A stretch of DNA of 64,000 bases, from contig DIWU01000024.1 in assembly GCA_002428525.1 (NCBI GenBank), positions 124,001 through 188,000 of the forward strand. The letters run 5' to 3'. Within the stretch, counting starts at the first letter, position 1. Every line of letters begins with the position of its first letter. The notes under the pieces are model-generated. The model was not told the origin of the DNA. It searched no databases and saw only the letters and a list, made by a program, of their open reading frames with translations. The translations under genes and the position numbers were made by a program. The stretch comes from a bacterium UBP14_UBA6098 (GTDB taxonomy: Bacteria; UBP14; UBA6098). Shown piece by piece: positions 8,562 through 16,393 of this stretch.

Positions 8562-9098
8562 ATGGAATTCAATATCGGCAATACCAAACTTTCAATAATC
8601 CACGGCGACATCATCGACTCCGGTGCGGAGGCTATCGCCAATCCGGCCAACGACAAGCTCTGGATGGGCGGCGGAGTTGCCAGCTCGATCAAGCGCGCCG
8701 GCGGCGAGGAGATCGAGACCGAGGCGATGAAAAAGGGCCCTGTCCCTATCGGCGAGGCGGTTGTCTCGCGCGCGGGCAATCTCGGCGCGAAATTCGTTAT
8801 CCACTCGGTGATTATGGGCCAAGACCTTCATGCCAATGCCGAATCGGTGAAACAAGCCACAATCAATACACTTAAAGTTGCCGACAGTATTCCGGTTTCA
8901 TCGCTCGCTTTGCCGGCCTTCGGCACCGGCGTAGGACATTTCTCGGCCGAGGAATGCGCTGAAATTATGATCGATGAGGTGGTTTCCGCTCTTCTTTCGT
9001 CTAAAAACCTCAAGCAGGTCAAATTTGTCCTGAAAGACAAGGGCGAATTCGAGATTTTTAAAAGCTCGCTCGAGGCCAAATTCCGCCGCAGAAAATAA
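8562..9098 (+). CDS. macrodomain protein (ADP-ribose / O-acetyl-ADP-ribose hydrolase type)
   Basis: 178 residues from the ATG at 8562, chosen because CGGAGG lies 8 bp upstream and the protein then begins with the macrodomain strand IGNTKLSIIHGDI. Family motifs are AEAIANPANDKLWMGGGVA (ADP-ribose binding loop) and ALPAFGTGVGHFS (second phosphate loop). Macrodomains bind or hydrolyse ADP-ribose derivatives such as the O-acetyl-ADP-ribose made by sirtuins. The next gene, rex, starts 5 bp later, so an NAD-metabolite enzyme and an NADH sensor are probably co-expressed. Substrate is not determined by sequence. Confidence 0.92.
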   Translation: MEFNIGNTKLSIIHGDIIDSGAEAIANPANDKLWMGGGVASSIKRAGGEEIETEAMKKGPVPIGEAVVSRAGNLGAKFVIHSVIMGQDLHANAESVKQATINTLKVADSIPVSSLALPAFGTGVGHFSAEECAEIMIDEVVSALLSSKNLKQVKFVLKDKGEFEIFKSSLEAKFRRRK

Positions 9099-9103
9099 GC
9101 GCG

Positions 9104-9736
9104 ATGCCCTCGCCTGAAAAGATAACCCCGAGAGTCGTCGAACGATTTTCGGAATATCTGCGCGCGCTTGCCGAGCTTTCTTTTGAGGGGAAAATCTCGG
9201 CCTCCAGCGCCCAAATCGCAAGTAAAATCGGCCGTTCGCCCGATCTTGTTCGTAAAGACCTTGCCCTCATCGGGAGCTTCGGGAAAAGAGGGGTCGGCTA
9301 CGATATCGACGAGCTCGACGACGCAATCCGCACAATCCTCGGAATCGATAAGCGCCGCCGCGTGGCCCTTGTGGGCTTCGGTCAGCTCGGACAATCGCTG
9401 ATACGATATAACGGCCTCTCCGAGAGCGGTTTCGAGGTTTGCGCGATTTTCGAGATCGACAGGAAGCTCATCGGAAACCGCTTCGAGGAAATCCCGATCT
9501 ACAGCGCCGAACAGATGCCCGAGATCTGCGAAAAAGAGACCATCCTACTCGCGATAGTCGCGGTGCCTGCCGAAAACGCCCACTCCGCCTTTCAGCAATG
9601 CCTCGACGCAGGTATCCGCGGGATTCTCAACTTCACGGATAGAACCGGCTTCAACCCGCCGCCGCACGCGAAGATCCTCAATGTCAATATCGCCGTCGAG
9701 ATGGAGTCATTGAGCTATTTTCTAAAACACAGCTGA
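9104..9736 (+). CDS. rex: redox-sensing transcriptional repressor Rex
   Basis: 210 residues. The N-terminal winged helix carries the Rex signature SPDLVRKDLALIGSFGKRGVGYD. The Rossmann domain begins with VALVGFGQLGQSL (GxGxxG), and a C-terminal domain-swapping helix ends the protein. Rex binds DNA when NAD+ is high and releases it when NADH accumulates. It lies 5 bp after the macrodomain gene and directly upstream of the hydrogenase operon, a plausible target. I found no clear Rex palindrome (TTGTGAA-N4-TTCACAA type) at that operon promoter, so the link is inferred from position. Confidence 0.95.
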   Translation: MPSPEKITPRVVERFSEYLRALAELSFEGKISASSAQIASKIGRSPDLVRKDLALIGSFGKRGVGYDIDELDDAIRTILGIDKRRRVALVGFGQLGQSLIRYNGLSESGFEVCAIFEIDRKLIGNRFEEIPIYSAEQMPEICEKETILLAIVAVPAENAHSAFQQCLDAGIRGILNFTDRTGFNPPPHAKILNVNIAVEMESLSYFLKHS

Positions 9737-9746
9737 ACAAACCCCC

Positions 9747-9884
9747 GGGCGTCGGGCGCCCTTCGGGCGCACCGGCCGGCCGAAAGAAGATTTCAAATAA
9801 ACCGAAAATTTCTATTCGGCCGGCCGGCGGTTTCACGGCGCGAGAAAAGCTTGCTTTTCCGCGCGCCGCGAAACCCCGACGCCC
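9747..9884 (+). repeat. cloverleaf element, copy 1 (downstream of rex)
   Basis: Closing stem GGGCGTCGGG (9747-9756) with CCCGACGCCC (9875-9884). Inside are a short hairpin GCGCCC-TTC-GGGCGC (9756-9770), a middle hairpin CCGGCCGGCCGAA / TTCGGCCGGCCGG (9772-9784 and 9815-9827) with a 30-nt AT-rich loop, and a third hairpin (9829-9875) tipped by GAAAAGC-TT-GCTTTTC. It begins 10 bp after the rex stop and ends about 80 bp before the hydrogenase promoter. Three sister copies lie at 25681, 36753 and 47643. Confidence 0.85.
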
Positions 9885-9962
9885 TAAGCAATAAAATTAG
9901 CGCAATACGCAGAAGCATATTATAATTGACTTTCCTCGTTTATTGGAAAAAAAATTATGTCC

Positions 9963-9991
9963 TTGACTTACTAATTTTATTTAATTATTAT
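9963..9991 (+). promoter_or_regulatory. promoter of the hydrogenase-Mrp operon
   Basis: TTGACT (9963-9968), 17-bp spacer, TATTAT (9986-9991), 5/6 matches at both boxes. A perfect DnaA-box 9-mer TTATCCACA (9988-9996) overlaps the -10 box and start site. The leader to the first ATG at 10046 is about 48 nt. The whole gap 9737-10045 holds only copy 1 of the cloverleaf element and this promoter. Confidence 0.7.
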
Positions 9992-10045
9992 CCACAACTT
10001 AATGTTTAGACTAATGCGTTAATAACTTACGCGGGGAGTCAGCAT

Positions 10046-11128
10046 ATGCCTTTCGAATACCTTTCTAAGGACGGGCTGAAGGAGCTTCTCCACAGGCTTA
10101 ACGATTGGGGCGAGCTGTTCTGGGTCGATGCCTCCGCCGAGGGCAAACCTCGTCTGGCGCGCGCTAAAAAGGACGGCATCGACAAATACAAACTGCCGGC
10201 CTTTCGCGGTGTCGAGCCCGTTAAATCGGTTATAATGCCTCCGAAGCAGAAAGTGGCCGAGTATCCCGGTAATATAGAGAAGGACATGAAGGTCGTTCCG
10301 AAAAAGCGGGCTATCTTCGGCATCGCGCAATGCGACTTGGCCGGAATCGCCGTGTTCGACCGCGTATTCCGCGACGACCACGAGTTCCTCGACCCATTTT
10401 ACACTGAAAGGCGCGAGGGGCTTTTTATTGTCACAATAGACTGTAGCGAGGTTCACCCGAGCTGTTTTTGCAACATGGTGAAGGGCAAGCCCTTCTGCGA
10501 CAAGGGCTTCGACCTGAACCTTACTCCGGTCGAGAACGGCTATTTGGTCGAGGTCGGCACCGAGGCCGGGGCGCAGATGCTCAAGGGCACAGGGGCCTCG
10601 AAGGCCACCGACTCGATAATCGCCGAAAGAGAAAAGATCCGCCAAAAATCGATGAAGAGGCTCGAATCGCAGAACGCTCAGTTCGCCACGAAGAAGTCCT
10701 TCGTCGAGCTTGTCAGCGAGGTTAAAGAGGAACCGCTGAGCTATCGCCACCACGGCTCGACCTGCGTCGAGTGCGGCGCGTGCACCAATGTCTGTCCCGC
10801 GTGCTTCTGCTTCGGCCTCTACGACAACCATATCGAGGGCGCCCGCTTCGAGCGTATGCTCACTTGGGACAGTTGTCAGCTCGCGGGTTTCTCACGCATG
10901 GCCGGCATGCTGAACCCGAGGCTTCGCATCGCCCAGCGCTTTATGCACAGGTATAATCATAAATTCTACCACTATCCATGGCGATACGAGGGTTGGCCCT
11001 CCTGCACCGGTTGCGGCCGTTGCATCGATAACTGCATGGGCGGTATCGATATGCGCGCCACCCTTCGCGACCTCTCCGTCGATTCGGTTGAGAATATGCT
11101 TCCATCGCCATCCCCGAAAGTCAAGTAG
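10046..11128 (+). CDS. hydB: iron-sulfur subunit, sulfhydrogenase beta / AsrA type
   Basis: 360 residues resembling the beta subunit of soluble sulfhydrogenases and anaerobic sulfite reductase A. The C-terminal third carries two [4Fe-4S] motifs: CVECGACTNVCPACFCF and CTGCGRCIDNCMGG. The N-terminal two thirds contain further cysteines (around FGIAQCDLAG, DCSEVHPSCFCNM and GKPFC). It passes electrons between the flavin subunit encoded next (8 bp downstream) and the rest of the complex, on the cytoplasmic side. First gene of a 14.5-kb operon. Known relatives work as a pair with the HydG-type FAD subunit, as here. Confidence 0.88.
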   Translation: MPFEYLSKDGLKELLHRLNDWGELFWVDASAEGKPRLARAKKDGIDKYKLPAFRGVEPVKSVIMPPKQKVAEYPGNIEKDMKVVPKKRAIFGIAQCDLAGIAVFDRVFRDDHEFLDPFYTERREGLFIVTIDCSEVHPSCFCNMVKGKPFCDKGFDLNLTPVENGYLVEVGTEAGAQMLKGTGASKATDSIIAEREKIRQKSMKRLESQNAQFATKKSFVELVSEVKEEPLSYRHHGSTCVECGACTNVCPACFCFGLYDNHIEGARFERMLTWDSCQLAGFSRMAGMLNPRLRIAQRFMHRYNHKFYHYPWRYEGWPSCTGCGRCIDNCMGGIDMRATLRDLSVDSVENMLPSPSPKVK

Positions 11129-11136
11129 GAGCGGCT

Positions 11137-11967
11137 ATGTCGGAACTTATGAAAAATATATATTATCCAATCGACGCCAAGGTTGTCGAGGTAGTCCCCG
11201 AGACATCGACGATCAAGACCTTCCGCTTCAAGCTCTCCGAGCCGCTGAAGTTCAGGGCGGGGCAGTTCGTCCAGTTGACCGTTCCGGGAGTAGGCGAGGC
11301 GCCGTTCACCCCCTCGAGCGAACCGGGCGAATCTACCGACCTCGAGATCACTATCCTCCGCACCGGAAGGGTGACTGACTACCTCCACGACAAGATCAAG
11401 CCCGGCGATCCGGTCGGAATCCGCGGCCCCTTCGGCGAGGGCTATCCGATGGACAAATTCAAGGGGCACACAGTGATGGTGGTCGGCGGCGGCGTGGGTC
11501 TCGCCCCGATGCGCGCCGGCATCTATGGCCTCTTTCAGACTATAAACGACTACAAGCGCGTCTCTATCAAGTTCGGCGCGAGAAGCCCGAAGGACTTCTG
11601 TTTCGTAAACGAGTTCGACGCATGGGGCAAAAAGCCGCACACCGACCTGAAGCTCACTATCGACCGCCCCTACCCCGGATGGACCGGCACGGTCGGAGTC
11701 GTCACTGTGCTTTTGGACGATCTGGATGTCGATATCAAAGACACCTATGTCATCAGTTGCGGCCCGGATATTATGCTCAAGTTCGTCACGTTGAAGCTTC
11801 TCGACCTCGGCTTCGACCCGTATCACATATATCTCTCGATGAACAGGCGCATGAGTTGCGGCCTCGGCAAATGCCACCGTTGCAATATCGGCACCTACTA
11901 TATATGTAAGGATGGGCCGGACATGTGTTATGGCGATATCATGAATTTCCCGAATGTTTTCGGTTGA
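11137..11967 (+). CDS. hydG: FAD/NAD(P)H-binding subunit, sulfhydrogenase gamma / AsrB type
   Basis: 276 residues of the ferredoxin-NADP reductase fold: FAD-binding barrel (FRAGQFVQLTVPG, then FTPSSEPG in place of the usual RxYS-type patch) and NAD(P)-binding domain (VMVVGGGVGLAPMRAG). The C-terminal tail carries a [2Fe-2S] motif C-x4-C-x2-C with a later fourth cysteine (SCGLGKCHRCNIG...DMCYG). It is the diaphorase entry point of the complex, exchanging electrons with NADH or NADPH. The name follows the sulfhydrogenase gamma subunit and is unrelated to the [FeFe] maturase HydG. An AGGAGC site precedes the ATG. Confidence 0.9.
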   Translation: MSELMKNIYYPIDAKVVEVVPETSTIKTFRFKLSEPLKFRAGQFVQLTVPGVGEAPFTPSSEPGESTDLEITILRTGRVTDYLHDKIKPGDPVGIRGPFGEGYPMDKFKGHTVMVVGGGVGLAPMRAGIYGLFQTINDYKRVSIKFGARSPKDFCFVNEFDAWGKKPHTDLKLTIDRPYPGWTGTVGVVTVLLDDLDVDIKDTYVISCGPDIMLKFVTLKLLDLGFDPYHIYLSMNRRMSCGLGKCHRCNIGTYYICKDGPDMCYGDIMNFPNVFG

Positions 11968-12045
11968 TAATCGGATTTGAGGGAAACCTCAAGTTTTACA
12001 ATAAAACACTCGATGTTGAACTGTCCGAATGACTTCGGTCGATAA
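11950..12045 (+). repeat. twin hairpins at and after the hydG stop
   Basis: CCGAA-TGTT-TTCGG (11950-11963) ends the hydG coding region, and CCGAA-TGAC-TTCGG (12025-12038) lies 75 bp later. Each is followed by a near-identical T-(T/C)-GATAA. Stems are identical while loops differ, so the pair looks like a duplicated gene end kept as RNA hairpins. Confidence 0.5.
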
Positions 12046-12058
12046 AAAGGGGTAGTGT

Positions 12059-13687
12059 ATGCCCGCGATAAAAACAAGATGCTCGTTCTGTCCCATGCAG
12101 GACGCCTTTTTCATGGCCGAGACCACGCGGTCCGAGAACGCGGTCTGGGGGCGGAAATCCGTCCTCACGATTGAGTTCGATCCCGAGGTGACCAGAGGGC
12201 TTTGCGCTCGCGGCAATTATTGCCAAGAGCTTGCAGTGCATAAAGATAGAGCCTTCCGCGCGAAGATCGGCGCGGAGTTTCAATCGGCGGAAAAGGCCGC
12301 GAATTCGCTCTTCCACGCCCTCGAGGCCGAGTCGCCCGAGAAGACGGCTATTCTTCTCGACGGCTCGCTGACCCTCGAAGAGACAGCCAAGGCGATCGCC
12401 CTCGCGAAAAAGCTCGGGACTAAGCTCGTCGCGCCGCTTCCGGCCGAGGATGTCGCCGTCGCGCCCTTCAAAAATACCTTTTCGTTTAACGCAGTCGCCG
12501 AGGCCACTACAAATCTGGTCATCGGCGATGTCTTCACGCTCAGCCCGACTATCACCAAGCTCATCCACGACGCCGCGAATATCGGCCGGCGGAACACGAT
12601 GGTCTCTATCGACACGGTTCACGGCAGAACCGGCTGGTTCGCCCATCCGGAGTTGGTTGCGCCTATCGGCCGCGTCCCGATGCTTTTGGACTCTATCTCC
12701 GCGGCGCTCGGCGGCAAGGCGGTCGACGAGCTTCCGATCGCGGAACTCGGCGTCAGCGCCGGCGATTTCGGCTGGGCGGTCGATGCTATCAAATCCGCGC
12801 AGGGCAAGGGCATTGTTATCTTCGCGCCGGGTTGGCATTTCGCCGATCCCTTCGCTGTTGCCTCCGCGGCACAAAGGCTCGCGGAGATCGCCGGCTTCGG
12901 CTTCGCGGTGCTTCCGATCGCGACTAACTCCCGCGGGATTTACAGGCTTCTCGCCGCCGAGGGCCTCGACATCGCGGGGACATACAAGGCCCTCGCCGCC
13001 GGCAAGATCGACGCCCTGCTCGCACTGGACTGCGACCCGGTCGAAGCGCTTCCGCGGCTCAAGTTGCCGAAGGTCTTCGGCCTGACCGGTCAGCTTATGA
13101 CCGAGGGCTACCGCCTCGCGACGCATTTTATTCCATCGAAATATATGTTTGAAAAAACGGGCCGAATCCTCGGAACCGAAGAGGATATTATCAAACTCGA
13201 GGGCTCGCTCGAAGGCCCCGGTGTCAAATCGGTCGGCGAGATCCTCGATTGGATCTTCGGCGGCGAGGCCCCGGTTTTCGGCAATCTCGAGGAGCGCGTT
13301 CGCGATGTCGCTCAAGTGGGCGGTAGCCCTGTCGCCGGTTCCGGCGCGCTCGAGGGCGCGATCATGGCTATCGGCAACGGCAACGTGCTTCATCACGGCG
13401 ACGGCCGATTCACGCGCCGCATAGATTTCCCGAATCTTCGGGCAAAGCTCGATCTCGATGCTGTCGAGATACCGACCTCGCTTGCTCGTTCGCTCGGAGT
13501 CGTCAACGGCGAAGAGGTTTTACTCGAGAGCGCCTTCGGAAAAGCCCGTCTTGCGGTGAAGCTTGCCGAATGGCTCGGCGACGGCAAAGTATTAGTTCCC
13601 ATGCACAACACCGCCGCGCGCGGACTTTTCGAGTGGGGAAATCATCCGGCATTAACGCCGATCGGCGTCAAGATAATAAAGAAATAA
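12059..13687 (+). CDS. molybdopterin-oxidoreductase-like (NuoG/FdhA-like) subunit of the hydrogenase complex
   Basis: 542 residues. The N-terminus has CSFCPMQD (C8, C11) and GLCARGNYC (C49, C55), the place of the [4Fe-4S] site of molybdopterin enzymes and NuoG, but the third usual cysteine is Asp15. A long alpha/beta region follows, matching the MopB fold. The C-terminal beta-barrel (PTSLARSLGVVNGEEVLL) resembles the cofactor-capping domain. It is shorter than true formate dehydrogenases (about 700+) and I see no convincing active-site Cys/Sec. It is followed by a polyferredoxin, the usual partner. It may be a structural or electron-relay subunit without Mo; that is inference. Confidence 0.75.
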   Translation: MPAIKTRCSFCPMQDAFFMAETTRSENAVWGRKSVLTIEFDPEVTRGLCARGNYCQELAVHKDRAFRAKIGAEFQSAEKAANSLFHALEAESPEKTAILLDGSLTLEETAKAIALAKKLGTKLVAPLPAEDVAVAPFKNTFSFNAVAEATTNLVIGDVFTLSPTITKLIHDAANIGRRNTMVSIDTVHGRTGWFAHPELVAPIGRVPMLLDSISAALGGKAVDELPIAELGVSAGDFGWAVDAIKSAQGKGIVIFAPGWHFADPFAVASAAQRLAEIAGFGFAVLPIATNSRGIYRLLAAEGLDIAGTYKALAAGKIDALLALDCDPVEALPRLKLPKVFGLTGQLMTEGYRLATHFIPSKYMFEKTGRILGTEEDIIKLEGSLEGPGVKSVGEILDWIFGGEAPVFGNLEERVRDVAQVGGSPVAGSGALEGAIMAIGNGNVLHHGDGRFTRRIDFPNLRAKLDLDAVEIPTSLARSLGVVNGEEVLLESAFGKARLAVKLAEWLGDGKVLVPMHNTAARGLFEWGNHPALTPIGVKIIKK

Positions 13688-13702
13688 CGCTCGGAGCATT
13701 TT

Positions 13703-14200
13703 ATGGAACAAACCCAAATAAAGACCGAAGAGCGCAGGGTAATAATCAACCTCGACCGCTGTATCGGCTGTTCCTCGTGCAGGGTCGCCTGCTCGCGGAC
13801 GCACCAAACCGACCTGAACCTTACTCAGGCCATTGCCGAGCCGGTCGCGGTCTTCCCCGCGCACTGCAGACACTGCGAAAATCCGGCCTGCGTCGCCGCT
13901 TGCCCGAAAAACGCTATAGTTAAGGGCGAGGACGGCATTGTCCGAAGGTTCGCTTTCCGTTGCATAGGTTGTAAGAGTTGCGCTATAGCTTGCCCGTTCG
14001 GCGCAATCCAGCCGGAACACCTCCGCAATGTAGTCTCAAAATGCGACCTTTGCTATCAAAGGCTCGACGAGGGTCAACTTCCCGCGTGCGTGACAACCTG
14101 CGTTTCGGGCGCGCTTACTTTCGAGAATCCGAAGGACGCAATCGGCGGAAACCTTGCGGGCGCGCGCGCTAAGGCGAAACCCGGAATGAGGCGCTGGTAA
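13703..14200 (+). CDS. polyferredoxin subunit (HycB/DmsB-type, four [4Fe-4S] clusters)
   Basis: 165 residues with cysteine motifs CIGCSSCRVAC, CRHCENPACVAACP, CIGCKSCAIACP and CDLCYQRLDEGQLPACVTTC, the sixteen-cysteine pattern of the DmsB/HycB electron-transfer family. These subunits normally wire a molybdopterin or hydrogenase catalytic subunit to the next carrier. Here it lies between the MopB-like protein and the membrane hydrogenase subunits, which suggests it joins the soluble arm to the NiFe module. Cytoplasmic, no signal peptide. Confidence 0.9.
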   Translation: MEQTQIKTEERRVIINLDRCIGCSSCRVACSRTHQTDLNLTQAIAEPVAVFPAHCRHCENPACVAACPKNAIVKGEDGIVRRFAFRCIGCKSCAIACPFGAIQPEHLRNVVSKCDLCYQRLDEGQLPACVTTCVSGALTFENPKDAIGGNLAGARAKAKPGMRRW

Positions 14201-14215
14201 AAAGGGAGAATATCG

Positions 14216-15139
14216 ATGCAAGTCTTTTACTATCTTATCTTCCCCGGATTCCTCTTCGCCGCTGTGGCGGGTCTTTTGACCACATGGTTCGACCGCAAGG
14301 TGACGGCGCGAGTGCACTATCGCGTCGGGCCGCCGTGGTTCCAGAGCTTCGCCGATTTCTTCAAGCTCATGGGCAAAGAGGTTATCCTTCCGGAGAACGC
14401 CAAGAAGACCGGCTTTCTCCTCGCGCCGATAGTCGCGCTGGCCGCCTCGGTGCTTGTCGCCACGATACTTGGGCTCAGCAACTGGAGCTACGATAATGGC
14501 TTCGTCGGCGATATTATAGTCTTCTGGTATTTCCTCGCGGTGCCGTCGATTATGATCATCCTCGGCGCCGGCGCGGCCGGAAGCCCGCTGTCGGCGGTCG
14601 GCTCCTCGCGCGAGATGAAGCTCCTTTTGGGCTATGAGGTCCCGTTCGTGATTGTCATCACGATGATTATCTTCAAGGCCGGCTCGCTCTCTCTTGGAGG
14701 CATCCTCGAATATCAGCTCGCGCACGGCCCGATTCTCTACTCGCTTTCCGGCGTGATCGCCTTCATCGTCGCGCTTCTTTGTGTTCAGGCCAAGCTCGGC
14801 CTCGTCCCCTTCGACGCACCGGAGGCCGAAACCGAGCTCGGCGGCGGCGCCTTTTATGATTACAGCGGCGCGGCGCTGGCCGGCTTCAAGCTCTCGAAGG
14901 CCATCCTGTTCTATTCGCTTCCGATCTTCCTCATCACCCTTTTCTGGGGCGGAGTTAGAATCGACGGCGGAATCGGGATTCTCTGGGCATTGCTCAAATA
15001 TATACTAATTGTGGCTTTAATCACCGTTATTAGAAACACCAATCCGCGCCTTCGGATCGATCAGGCGGTCAAGTTCTTCTGGGGATGGATGACAATCCTC
15101 TCCGTGATCGCCTTCATCCTCAGCGTGAATGGCTTATAA
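14216..15139 (+). CDS. hydrogenase membrane subunit, NuoH/HycD/EchB-like
   Basis: 307 residues with about eight hydrophobic helices. Family landmarks include TTWFDRKVTARVHYRVGP near the N-terminus and the acidic FDAPEAETELGGG loop that contacts the small and large subunits. It anchors the catalytic module to the membrane and forms the start of the proton/sodium path, as NuoH does in complex I. It lies directly upstream of the small subunit gene. Confidence 0.93.
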   Translation: MQVFYYLIFPGFLFAAVAGLLTTWFDRKVTARVHYRVGPPWFQSFADFFKLMGKEVILPENAKKTGFLLAPIVALAASVLVATILGLSNWSYDNGFVGDIIVFWYFLAVPSIMIILGAGAAGSPLSAVGSSREMKLLLGYEVPFVIVITMIIFKAGSLSLGGILEYQLAHGPILYSLSGVIAFIVALLCVQAKLGLVPFDAPEAETELGGGAFYDYSGAALAGFKLSKAILFYSLPIFLITLFWGGVRIDGGIGILWALLKYILIVALITVIRNTNPRLRIDQAVKFFWGWMTILSVIAFILSVNGL

Positions 15140-15150
15140 GGACCGAGAAT

Positions 15151-15582
15151 ATGGGACTTAAAACAGCGGCACTTAAGAAATCGATTTGGGTCTTCCATGT
15201 GGCGTGTAGCCCCTGCAACAACTGCGACATCGAGATTTTAGACCTCCTGACGCCTCGCTTCGATGTCGAACGCTTCGGCATCACGCTGGTCGGAAGCCCG
15301 CGCCACGCAGACGCGCTTCTCATCACCGGCGTCGCGAATAGGCATGTCACACCGAGGCTTATTCAAACCTACCGCGCGACCGCGAAGCCCTGTGTTTGCT
15401 TCCTTTTCGGCGCATGTTCGTCCTATGGAAACTTCTTCAGGGGAAGCTACAATGTCCCGCGGCGTATCGACGAGATTATCCGCGAAGAAGACCCGAACGC
15501 GATTATACTATATATACCCGGATGCCCCCCGAAACCCGAGGCTATGATCGCGGGAGTCGTCAAGGCTCTGTCGATATTATAA
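15151..15582 (+). CDS. group 4 [NiFe] hydrogenase small subunit (NuoB/EchC-like)
   Basis: 143 residues from the ATG at 15151 (AAGGACC upstream). The proximal [4Fe-4S] ligands appear in CSPCNNCDIEIL, FGACSSYGN and PGCPPKPEAM. It has no Tat signal and only one cluster, as in energy-converting hydrogenases (Ech, Hyc, Mbh) and NuoB, so it faces the cytoplasm. It pairs with the large subunit encoded at 16762. Only the NuoC-like gene and the toxin-antitoxin pair separate them. Confidence 0.92.
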   Translation: MGLKTAALKKSIWVFHVACSPCNNCDIEILDLLTPRFDVERFGITLVGSPRHADALLITGVANRHVTPRLIQTYRATAKPCVCFLFGACSSYGNFFRGSYNVPRRIDEIIREEDPNAIILYIPGCPPKPEAMIAGVVKALSIL

Positions 15583-15591
15583 GGAGATCAA

Positions 15592-16083
15592 ATGACCGAC
15601 GAGCAAAAATACGCAATTTCGGAAAAAGTTAAATCGGCGCTTGGTGAACTACTTGTTTCGATCGAACAACCTCGGCCGAACAGGATTTATGTCCTTGTCG
15701 ATCAAAAGGATTTCCCCGCGGCGGCGAAGATTGTTTACGAACAGCTTCACGGCAGGCTCGCGACGAGCACCGCGCTCGAGGTTCGCGACGCGGTCGAGCT
15801 GATCTATCATTTCATGCTCGACGCCGATCAGGTGCTGTGCAATCTGAAGACTTTGGTGATGAAGCCGGAGCTTAGAGTCGGCTCGGTCGGCGCTTTCCTT
15901 CCGGCGGCAGACTGGATAGAGCGCGAGATGTCCGAGATGTGGGGCGTCACCTTCGAGGGGCACCCCGACCCGAGGCATCTTCTGCTTCCCGACGGCTGGC
16001 CCGAGGGAAACTTCCCGATGCGCAAGGATTATCCGCAGGTCCCCGGAACCGAAAGCGGCGAAACCAAACCGGTTGTTTATTAG
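15592..16083 (+). CDS. NuoC/EchD-like hydrogenase subunit
   Basis: 163 residues with the NuoC (30-kDa subunit) signature WIEREMSEMWGVTFEGHPDPR and LLLPDGWPEGNFPMRKDYP near the C-terminus. It packs against the large subunit in complex I-like hydrogenases. The large subunit gene would normally follow immediately; here a HepT-MntA pair intervenes. AAGGAGA lies at a good distance before the ATG. Confidence 0.93.
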   Translation: MTDEQKYAISEKVKSALGELLVSIEQPRPNRIYVLVDQKDFPAAAKIVYEQLHGRLATSTALEVRDAVELIYHFMLDADQVLCNLKTLVMKPELRVGSVGAFLPAADWIEREMSEMWGVTFEGHPDPRHLLLPDGWPEGNFPMRKDYPQVPGTESGETKPVVY

Positions 16084-16090
16084 CAGATCA

Positions 16091-16393
16091 ATGAAAAAAA
16101 CTCTCGAAGAAATAAAGCGCATCCTCAACGAACAAGAACCGTATCTAAAACAGAAATACGGCGTTCTGACCGTAGGCGTTTTTGGTTCATATTCGAGAGA
16201 CGAAGCGAATGATAACAGCGATCTCGATATTCTTATAGAATTTGACGAGATAAGAAAAATCGGCTTGCTGGAATTTATTTCCATTGAGAACTATCTAAGT
16301 GATATATTAGGTATTAAGGTTGACCTTGTCGAAAAATCAGCTTTGAAGCCAAGGCTCGGAAGACGAATTCTTGAAGAGGTCATTTATCCGTGA
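16091..16393 (+). CDS. mntA: MntA-type nucleotidyltransferase antitoxin
   Basis: 100 residues from the ATG at 16091. The minimal nucleotidyltransferase motif GSx10DxD is intact (GSYSRDEANDNSDLD) and a third acidic strand follows (IKVDLVEK). MntA antitoxins transfer AMP to a tyrosine of the partner HEPN toxin. The gene begins 7 bp after the NuoC-like stop and overlaps hepT by 4 bp (GTGA). Its DNA is visibly more AT-rich than the flanking hydrogenase genes, which suggests insertion by transfer. Confidence 0.92.
   Translation: MKKTLEEIKRILNEQEPYLKQKYGVLTVGVFGSYSRDEANDNSDLDILIEFDEIRKIGLLEFISIENYLSDILGIKVDLVEKSALKPRLGRRILEEVIYP

Noticed and set aside
9737..10045. Rex operator at the hydrogenase promoter
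   Set aside because: No palindrome of the TTGTGAA-N4-TTCACAA type was found; the best half-site match is better explained as a DnaA box.
11996..13396. Long open frame (466 codons) on the minus strand opposite the MopB-like gene
   Set aside because: It mirrors codon structure of a clear gene in GC-rich DNA, has Arg/Glu-heavy low-complexity content, no ribosome site and no recognisable motif.
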